In this document: one piece after another, positions 56,788 through 64,000 of the stretch
How positions within the stretch are numbered: position 1 is the first letter of the stretch
How the letters are laid out: each line of letters starts with the position of its first letter
From: Tilletia caries
Taxonomy: Eukaryota; Basidiomycota; Exobasidiomycetes; Tilletiales; Tilletiaceae
Reading direction: 5' to 3'
Assembly (NCBI GenBank): GCA_032718865.1
Contig: JALUTQ010000041.1
Location: 1,550,001-1,614,000 of the forward strand
DNA: 64,000 nt
Notes under the pieces: generated by a model
Told to the model about the DNA's origin: nothing
Seen by the model: the letters and a program-made list of their open reading frames with translations, nothing else
The model's database searches: none
Program-made: the position numbers and the translations under genes

Positions 56788-56965
56788 TCAACTCTCTTTG
56801 TACGACTCTTCCTGGCTTGATCTCAGGCGTCAATGTACTTGTAAGGTTACTTTTCCTGACTAGAGTGTGATGCATTGCGAGGGAATGCGAGTGGGAAAGG
56901 AAATGCAGGTTCGAAGGTCTTGATTCTTGAGGTTTGAGGGTCCTGGGTCCTGGGCGAAGGGGGCG

Positions 56966-57625
56966 TCATCTTGGGGCCTCTTGTTTGGCTCGTGTACTTG
57001 TCTTCCCACTCGAACTGTCGGGTGTGGCCTGCGCAACGACATTGGCATGAACATGCACGGGCGCCTTCGCTCCTTTCGCTTTGGTCGAAGCCGGCTTCGA
57101 AACAAGCAGCGCAGCAGCAGCAGCCGCCGTTGCCCGCTCCTGCGCCTCCCGCCGCTGCCTGTCCATCACCTTCGCAAGCCCAGGCAACCTCCCCTCCGCA
57201 AGCCGTCCCGCGATCATATCCCTCAACCCCCTCCCATACTCCCCCAAAATCGCATCCTTCGTCTTCGCAAGGTAGGAGTCCAACCCACCAGCCTTCTCGA
57301 TGCTCCTCAACGCACTCGTCGTAACCTTCATCTTCACATGATGATCCAGCAGCTCACTAAAGACACGCTGATGCTGCACGTTCGGCAACCACGTCCTGCG
57401 GGTCTTTTGGCGCGATTTGGGGATGTTGTTCCCGAATTGGATGATCTTGCCGTCGTAGAGCCCGCGCTGGGCGCGTTTGAAGGTGAACCCGGCGTGGGCG
57501 GACTCGACGGCCGTCGGGCGGGAGTCTGGGGAGGAGCGCACGTCGGTCTTGCCGGAGCGGCCGGGGCCGGAGCCGCGGGCGCCGCGGTAGGTGGTGCGCG
57601 AGAAGCGGACGAGCGAGGCGAACAT
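56966..57625 (-). CDS. MRPL24: Mitochondrial large-subunit ribosomal protein bL28m
   Basis: Single exon, 219 aa. The bL28 core is FKRAQRGLYDGKIIQFGNNI, then PKSRQKTRRTWLPNVQ and MKVTTSALRSIEKAGGLDSY, all typical of fungal mitochondrial L28 (yeast Mrpl24). The N-terminus MFASLVRFSRTTYRGARG is basic and amphipathic, as a mitochondrial presequence should be. The C-terminal 70 residues are an Ala/Lys-rich extension. It converges with ARL2 and diverges from IMP4 with 283 bases between start codons. A TG microsatellite (about 57643-57665) lies just upstream of its start. Confidence 0.92.
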   Translation of the reverse strand: MFASLVRFSRTTYRGARGSGPGRSGKTDVRSSPDSRPTAVESAHAGFTFKRAQRGLYDGKIIQFGNNIPKSRQKTRRTWLPNVQHQRVFSELLDHHVKMKVTTSALRSIEKAGGLDSYLAKTKDAILGEYGRGLRDMIAGRLAEGRLPGLAKVMDRQRREAQERATAAAAAALLVSKPASTKAKGAKAPVHVHANVVAQATPDSSSGKTSTRAKQEAPR

Positions 57626-57908
57626 TTTGGGTCCCTTCCTCTGTGTGTGTGTGTGTGTGTGTGTGTATGAAGAGTGTGTATGAGAGTGCCTTCGGTGTCG
57701 AGGACGAGCGGGTCGACGTCGAGGAAGGGAAGGAATTAGAAAAGCGTGGTGTGATGCGATTACAAACGGGATTCGTTGCGCAACGATTGTTCGTGGGATT
57801 ACAAAAAAAAGTTTCCTTCTGAGGCAAGAAGCGCTTCCTTCCCACTGACTTCCACTCACACCTTCACCTTCACCTTCACCTTCACCTTGAAGCGCATACA
57901 CATTCAGC

Positions 57909-58942
57909 ATGGTGAGTGTGTCCACTGCACTGCGACTGGAGAGGCGGAAGAGAGTGCGCTGACGATTTTATACTGTGTTCGAAAAACAGCTCCGCAGACA
58001 GACGCGCGAACGGCGCGAGTACATCTACCGCAAGTCTCTCGAGCAGAAGGAGCGCCAGATCTTCGAACGCAAACAACGCATCCGCCAGCTCCTCGCCGAG
58101 GGCAAACCCATCCCGCCCGACCTGCGCGACGACGCCGCCAAACTCTCCGCCTCCCTCAAAGTAGACGCCGCCCAGTCCGACCCATCGTCCTCGTCGCTGG
58201 GTGTAGACGACGAGTACGCGCGCGCGGGATTGTACGAGCCTAGGATCCTGGTCACGACCAGCCGAGACCCTTCGTCCCGGCTGACCCAGTTCGCAAAGGA
58301 GGTCCGACTCGTCTTCCCGAATTCGACAAGGCTGAATCGGGGTGGGTACACCGTCGTCGAGCTCGGCGCCGCCTGCCGCGCGAACGGGATGACCGACCTC
58401 ATCGTCGTGCACGAACACCGCGGCATCCCGGACGCCCTGGTCATCTCGCACTTCCCACACGGCCCGACGGTGTCCTTCAGTCTGCACAATGTGGTGCTGA
58501 GGCATGAGGTGGCTGCGCATGCGGAGAGTACGGTGTCGGAGCAGTATCCGCATTTGGTCTTTGAGGGGTTTGAGAGCGGGTTGGGGAAGAGGGTGATGAG
58601 TGTGTTGAGGTACTTGTTTCCGGTGCCGAAGGAGGAGTCAAAGCGGATCATGACGTTTGCGAATGAGCGGGACTTTATCAGCTTTAGGTGAGTCACCCCA
58701 CCTATCCAGTTACCACCTTCGCAGTCTTGAAAAAGCTGACGAGGTTAAGTTCCCCTGGGTGGCACAGACATCACGTCTTCGTCAAGACGTCCCACCGCGA
58801 AGTGCACCTGGCCGAGATTGGGCCTCGGTTCGAGATGCGGCCGTACGAGATTCGACAGGGTACGCTGGAGCAGAAGAGTGCGGATGTGGAGTGGGCATTG
58901 CGGAACTTCACCAATACGGCGCGGAAGCGGGATGTGCTATGA
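57909..58942 (+). CDS. IMP4: U3 snoRNP protein IMP4 (Brix domain)
   Basis: SSU-processome component that helps U3 snoRNA pair with pre-rRNA in the nucleolus. Exons 57909-57911, 57990-58687, 58768-58942; 291 aa, the usual length. The first coding exon is the ATG alone: the intron begins at the next base (GTGAGT), and the second exon opens with LRRQTRERREYIYRKS, which equals the conserved MLRRQ start of the family. The Brix domain runs EPRILVTTSRDPSSRLTQF, GYTVVELGAACRANGMTDLI, VVHEHRGIPDALVISHFPHG, HNVVLRHE and HHVFVKTSHREVHLAEIGPR across the last intron. Confidence 0.95.
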
Positions 58943-59152
58943 GCGCTTCTTCTCCGCCTGGCTGCCGTGTGTACTTGTATCCATCCCATTCGCATTTCCA
59001 TTCGTGTTCCTTTCCTCTGTTCTTGGGGTGAATGTGAATGATCATGCGTGCTGCGATCATTCCGACCCTTCCGAGTGAGCGACCTTCGCGAGGCGGTTCG
59101 TGAGCACCTCGACACCGACGCGCTCCTTCATCCGCCAGACAGAGAACGAACA

Positions 59153-60029
59153 ATGGCAGGCTCCACCTCCTTCTCCTCCGCGGGCGAGAAGCTGGCCAAC
59201 GCCGCTGTCGACGTACGTGGTCATAGATGATGTTGACAACTGACGTTACATACCCCCGCTGACTCGCCTTTCTTTCCACTCTCCCCCTCACAGGCTAAGA
59301 ACGACGTCGTCAGCAAGACCGACGACGTCGTCAAGCAGGTCCAGGACCGCGCTGAGAAGGTCAAGCAGCAGACCAAGGACGCATTCTCGTCCTCCTCCGA
59401 CAAGGTCACCGAGGCCACAAAGAGCGCCGGCGCAGCGTCCTCCTCCTCCTCCTCCTCCTCCTCCTCCCCATCAGAAAAGAAGGCCACCGACACGAGAGAC
59501 TCACCGCCCTCAGGCTCCTGGGTCCCCACCTTCCTAACCGGCGCCCGCCAATCCAAACTCGACGCCCAAATCCAGTCCAAAATCAAGACCGAGATCTCCG
59601 CGCTGCGCAAGAAGGAATCCGACGTGCGCGCCGCGATCGATGCTGCCCTGCAAGCCGAGAACGAGAAGGAATCCTCGGGGGGAACGGAGAAGGCGGGGAA
59701 GAGCGGGGTGGAGTTGAGGAAGGAACTCGAGGAGTTGAGGGGCAGGTTGGGCAAGGTTGCTGAGAAGAGTACGAGGGAGATCGAGGGGGAGACGGAGATT
59801 CGGAAGGCGAGGGAGGAGGTTGTTGCGTGCTACAAGTGAGTCCTTTTTGCCTTTTTTTTGGAAACGTCGCTTGTTCCTGAATGCTGATCTTCCTTGTTTC
59901 GTTCGTTGCTGAAGGGCACACCCGGATCGCACGTTGGACTGCTGGGAACAGGCACAGGCGTTCAAGCAGGCGGTAGCGAAAGCCGAGCAGGCGTTCGTCC
60001 GCGCACAGTCGACAGCGAGCAAAGCATAG
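59153..60029 (+). CDS. MIC19: Mic19-like MICOS subunit
   Basis: Exons 59153-59212, 59294-59835, 59915-60029; 238 aa. The C-terminus reads VVACYKAHPDRTLDCWEQAQ, followed by a short helix. A CX10C pair (C199, C210) followed by W is the fungal Mic19/Aim13 signature in the protein family formerly DUF1690; Mic19 shapes crista junctions in the inner membrane. The middle is a long charged coiled coil (GVELRKELEELRGRLGKVAE). The N-terminal half is helical, with a LANAAVDAKNDVVSKTDDVV stretch resembling LEA/apolipoprotein-type amphipathic repeats, and carries a ten-serine run. The N-terminal part is unlike typical Mic19, so the assignment rests on the C-terminal domain. Confidence 0.72.
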
Positions 60030-60223
60030 AAAAGGGGGTGGCTCTACTCCCCGCTTGTTCTTTGTTTCCCTCCCTCCTTTACTCTCCTCTTCGGCCCTTC
60101 AAAGAAAACCATACATCGCCTTTCCTGGACTTCCCTTCCAATACGTATTCGACTTGTCTACAGTGTGAGAAGGAGGGGGCTGGTCTGGAGCCAGAGTGTT
60201 CTCTTCATTGGGATTGAGAAAGA

Positions 60224-61384
60224 TCAGGACTCGCACCCATACACCTCCTTGGCGACCTCGTCCCACCGACTGCCAGGAACCTTGTACATGCCCGCATACT
60301 CCCTCTCGAGCGGATGTAACCTCCTGCCCACAATCACGAGCGAATGCAACGGTTTCCCAAACGCAACCACAGCCCTCGCCTCCTCCCTCTTCGCCCGATG
60401 GCTCGCTACTTCCTTCTCACCCCACCCACCTTCGTCCGCGAGCTTCTCACCTTCGTCGTCCTCCTGCTGCTGCGCCTCGGGGGAGGTCGGGGATGCGAGG
60501 AGCAGGAGCTCGGAGAGGGTTCCCGAGAGGATTCGTTCGTCGTCGGCGCCCATTCTGCAGAGGGCGATGGCGAGGGTTTCAAACGGCTTTAGGTAGCTTG
60601 TGGCGTGCTCTTTGTCGGCGGTGGTGAGTTGGGAGATGAGTTGCGGGATGAGCATGTATCGGGGTTCTTGATATCTTTGAATCCCTCTGTGGCGCGCATA
60701 TATGATCAAGAGGTTCAGCGGGAGCAAGACGGCATGAATGCGATGCTAGGAGAAGAGACTGACCGTGCCATGTCCTCCTCGCTCTGTTCGCGTACCTTGA
60801 TGTCGCCCAAACAGAGCGTATGCAACCCCACCTTAACATTCTCGCCCACCCGCTCCAGCCAACTATCAGGCTTCCACGACTCCGACCAAAAGGGCACACT
60901 AATCGTCTGTCCAAAGTTATACGCCGCCAGCCCGGAGCTCGCCAACGCGGTCATGATCGACGCGTTGTGGATGACCTTCACGGGGATCGGAGTGGGTTTC
61001 TGATGGCGCGCGCGGAGGATGAGGTCGGTGTGTGTGGTGGCGCTGAGGGGGTCGCCGACGACGCAGAAGCTGACGTCGGATTGGGAGGCGAGGGAGAGGA
61101 TCTCGTCGGCTTCGAGCTCGACGGTCTCGCGGTGGGCCAGACGGACTTCTTTGCCGATGAGCTTTTCCTGCAGTGTGATAGAAGACAATGTTCAGCGAGT
61201 CCCCCCCATGGGACGCATATGAGAGAGATGGGAAACTGACCAGTCTTTGCACGGCGCCGTCGGCCATGAAGATGGAGGTGTATGCTTCGAGGTAGACGCG
61301 CTCTGAGCCCTGCATGGCCTTGAGCCCGCGCAGGGTCACGTCTTGCTCATCCGCGAGCCCGAGTCCGATGACGAACAGGACCAT
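60224..61384 (-). CDS. DPH5: Diphthine methyl ester synthase
   Basis: SAM-dependent methyltransferase that tetramethylates the diphthamide precursor on eEF2. Exons 61384-61241, 61167-60764, 60686-60224; 336 aa. [20 protein letters not shown] at the N-terminus, [21 protein letters not shown] (the SAM-binding signature), [20 protein letters not shown] and [12 protein letters not shown] are all diagnostic. The C-terminal [19 protein letters not shown] is also conserved. Between [13 protein letters not shown] and [11 protein letters not shown] is a charged insert of about 35 residues that lengthens the protein beyond the typical 285-300. It diverges from BRE1 across 312 bases. Confidence 0.95.
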
Positions 61385-61696
61385 TGGCGTTTCTTCTCTT
61401 CGTTCCAAGTGCTGTGCAGACCTGGGATGGGGATCAGGCTGACGGACGCGTCTGTGGGGCAGCAGGGGGGCGAGTGTGGCTGCGTGTGTGCGATGCTGGG
61501 AATGCTTCCTCGCTGTGGTTGGCGTGTTGGGAGGAAGGAAGGAAGGAAGGAAGGAAGGAACGCGTGGGGAGAAGGAGTGAGAAGAAGAAAGTAACGCGAA
61601 CATCATCCATCTTCTCGACGACGACCATCTTCACACGTTCTCTCTTGCTGTCACTCTCTCTCTCTCTCTCTCTCTCTCTAGCGTGCTCCCGTCTGA
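61385..61696. promoter_or_regulatory. Divergent intergenic region, DPH5 / BRE1, with two microsatellites
   Basis: 312 bases between start codons. Contains a GGAA run (about 61533-61560) and a CT run of about 24 bases (about 61655-61679) that ends some 17 bases before the BRE1 ATG. No TATA box is seen. Confidence 0.5.
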
Positions 61697-64000
61697 ATGG
61701 CGTCCTCATCCCCCATGGACATCGACGACCATCGCAAGCGCAGACATCCCGACGACGACGACTCCGACGCAGATCGTAAGCGGCCCTACCAGCCATCGTC
61801 CAGCACAGCCAAGTCCCTCTCTTCTTCCACTGCTGATCTTCCTTACGACAGCACGCGCAGGGCCGGCCGAGTTGGCTTCCGCCTGGGCGAGGCGGATCAG
61901 GAGCCGCCGCGGAGGAGTGGGGAGCGCAGGGCGGGCGATCACGGTGGTGATGAGGAGGAGGAGGAGGAGGATGAGGAGGACAAGACTGTGCTTGAGGCTA
62001 GATTACGGTTGGACGTGAGTCTCTCTTACCACTCTCAGAAAGTACTCCTGTATTTCAACTCCTCTGCTGATCAATCTTGCCCCCGCCCCCAATCTTCGAC
62101 CCTCCGCATCCCTGCTGTGATAGGCATACCGCAAAGATGCGATCTACCGCCACTTCCTGCAGTCCAAACGCGAGCTAATACGGGTACAGGAGCGTCTGGA
62201 TGAGAAGGAGCACAGACTGCTTGATGCGGAGGAGCGGATACAGGCCTTTGACGTCTTCTGGGAGACGCTTGTCGAAGATGTCCGGTTATTGTTCAAGGAC
62301 GAGGCTGCGCTTGACGACGTCGATCGGACAGGTGAGTGTTTGTCATACCTCCCTCCCTCCCCCTTCGCAGCAGGGAGACGGGGATGGGTCTTCTGAATTT
62401 CGCGGCATTCTGATTTGTTAAGTAACGCCCCGCTTGTCTGGTAGCCTTCCTCGATGCCATCCCGTTCACGACTACGCCCCTCTCGCGAAAGGTGTTCTCG
62501 AGCACGATGGAGGCTCGCACTGCCGCCACTCGTTCTGTCCTTACTCGCATCGCTTCACTCGCTGCCAAGAGCGACGCTCCGGATGTGGATAGTCTTCGAG
62601 CGCGCTGTCATGAGCGCACCACTGAGGTGAGTCGCTCTGCGCGAGTATTCTCTCCTTTCATATGTGTCTCAACTTCCATGTCTTTTACATTATGCCCGCG
62701 ACGTTTAGGCCGCGTTCCTCAAAACGTCCCTGGCCTCTGCCCAAGCGACGATTGATACCCTTAGCGACGAGCTGTCCGAAGCCAGAGAGGCTCTCTCTCG
62801 CGTCGAGCTTCGCGCCGACCGTTCACAATCAGGAGCAGTCCGCTCCGCAGAGATGAGCGGGCAAGAGCGCGCCGCAGAGGAGGCAGCCCGTGCCGAGCGC
62901 GAGGCCCTCCAGGCCGATGTAGAGAAACTCAAAGCGGAGCGCGAACGCCAGCGCACGATGCCAAATGGCGCAGGGGCTAGCGTCGGAGGTGTGGACTCCA
63001 AACCTGCCAATGGGTCTTCTTCTGCTGAGAACGGGCCGGAGGAAGGAAGTCCCGCCGAGGCGGAGGCGAAAGCGCGGGCTGACCTGGCCGAGCGCCTAAA
63101 TGAGGCCCAGAAGATCTCTGCGAGGAGACTGGACGAGCTCTCAAAGCTTCGTTCCCAGCTGGCCGAGGCGGAGGGTCAGGTGTCTCGCTTGAACAGGGAT
63201 CTGAACTTCATCCCCGACGGAGCGGTGCGGAGGAGCGAGCTTTTCAAGTCGGCTGATCGGGAGGTGGTAAGGAAGGAGCGGGAGATCGAGTTTGCGGATG
63301 CGAAGTATCTGCGCGTGCGGAAGGAGAATGAGGAGTTGCGGGAGAAGATGGGCAAGCATAAGGAAGAGGTCACGGTGCGTTTCTTTTGCCTGCTCTGACC
63401 GGTTGTTGTGGCATCGCCGCGCGACGTCGCTGATCCAACCTTTGTCCATATGCTTCGTTGCAGAAAACGCTCAATGCCGAGCTTGAGAAGCTCCGCGCCT
63501 CGGTCGTCAACCGCGACGCTGATATCGCCCGTCTCCGCACTGTCCGCGATCAGCTGCAAACAGAACTCAACGATCGGAAGTCGAAGGACAAGGACAAGTT
63601 CTCGAGCGCGGAGGAGACTCGCGGACTTCTTACGGCCAAACAGGTCTTGCTTGGCGTGTTTGGGAACGAAAATCGGATGTGGAGAATGAAAGACGCTGCG
63701 CGACGGGGTGATCAGGTCGCTATGGATGCCTTGCTGCAGCAGGGCCCTAGCTCTGGGCAAGGTGCGGAGCCTCCTATCTCGGTCGAGGACCAGCTCTTTG
63801 CTCGTCTCCGGGCGGCCGAGTCGCTCGCTCAGGATCGACAACGCGAGTTGGACGCTCTCGCCTTGGGCGCGTCGGAAGCGGAGCTAGCGGCCAACTTGGC
63901 GAAAGCCCAGAAGGAGCTCGACGAGCTGAAGGCGCTGCTCGCTGTTGTTGCCAAGGCGAATGAGGACCCGGATCCGGAGGTGCTGAAGGCGCGGTTGGCG
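61697..64000 (+). CDS. BRE1: BRE1-like histone H2B E3 ubiquitin ligase (3' partial)
   Basis: Exons 61697-62014, 62124-62331, 62445-62626, 62709-63374, then from 63464 past the right edge. Bre1/RNF20 with Rad6 mono-ubiquitylates histone H2B in the nucleus. The N-terminus MDIDDHRKRRHPDDDDSDAD is acidic and basic with an NLS-like start. AYRKDAIYRHFLQSKRELIR and FDVFWETLVEDVRLLF match the Bre1 N-terminal helices that bind Rad6. The rest is a long coiled coil (SARRLDELSKLRSQLAEAEG, KKTLNAEL-type heptads). The catalytic RING finger expected at the C-terminus lies outside the window, so the call rests on N-terminal similarity and coiled-coil layout. Confidence 0.82.

Noticed and set aside
1..64000. 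CRISPR arrays, bacterial operons, rRNA or phage genes
   Set aside because: None seen; spliced eukaryotic genes run throughout.

Overview
The window looks like a GC-rich basidiomycete nuclear chromosome, most likely from the smut lineage (Ustilaginomycotina); that placement is inference. Genes are dense, sit on both strands and are broken by many 60-100 base GT-AG introns. The protein set is fungal: class I myosin, Afi1-like polarity factor, Ftr1/Fet3 iron uptake, Per1, Bre1 and a transposase-rich patch. I built the gene models by hand from reading frames and splice signals. For every spliced model reported as intact, the exon lengths sum to a multiple of three. The broken transposases miss by exactly one base.

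Layout. 1-758 is the 3' end of an unidentified gene. 1330-3910 is a 13-exon MFS sugar transporter. 4131-8567 (minus) is a class I myosin. 9607-16423 is a 2169-residue MIT-domain protein. 17067-18956 (minus) is a NUFIP1/Rsa1-like snoRNP factor, divergent by only 95 bp from PGS1 (19052-21048), the mitochondrial phosphatidylglycerophosphate synthase. 21.1-35.5 kb is an accessory block. It holds a 401-bp copy of the 3' end of a G-alpha gene joined in frame to a striatin N-terminus (21319-22362), a small coiled-coil gene (22521-23134) and a complete Mutator-like element (23263-27388). It then holds a giant atypical G-alpha gene (27846-31450), a 479-bp MITE whose ends resemble those of the Mutator-like element (32327-32805), and a pogo-like element with 138-bp inverted repeats (33418-35461).

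From 36.5 kb the region is housekeeping again: ribosomal stalk protein P0, a lysine-rich membrane-anchored protein, a nicotinamide riboside kinase, a small secreted protein and an Afi1-like DENN-type protein. 46.7-52.9 kb is a reductive iron-uptake pair, FTR1 and FET3, diverging from a 1.86-kb shared promoter that holds a sequence matching the extended fungal iron-GATA-factor site. 53.4-64 kb carries PER1/PGAP3, ARL2, mitochondrial ribosomal protein bL28m, IMP4, a Mic19-like MICOS subunit, DPH5 and the 5' part of BRE1, which runs off the right edge.

How the genes work together. FTR1 and FET3 form one transport complex at the plasma membrane. Myosin I and the Afi1-like protein both serve cortical actin or polarity. 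NUFIP/Rsa1, IMP4, P0 and DPH5 belong to ribosome and translation biology. PGS1, bL28m and Mic19 are mitochondrial. The accessory block looks shaped by DNA transposition and segmental duplication. Both transposases need exactly one base corrected to read through.
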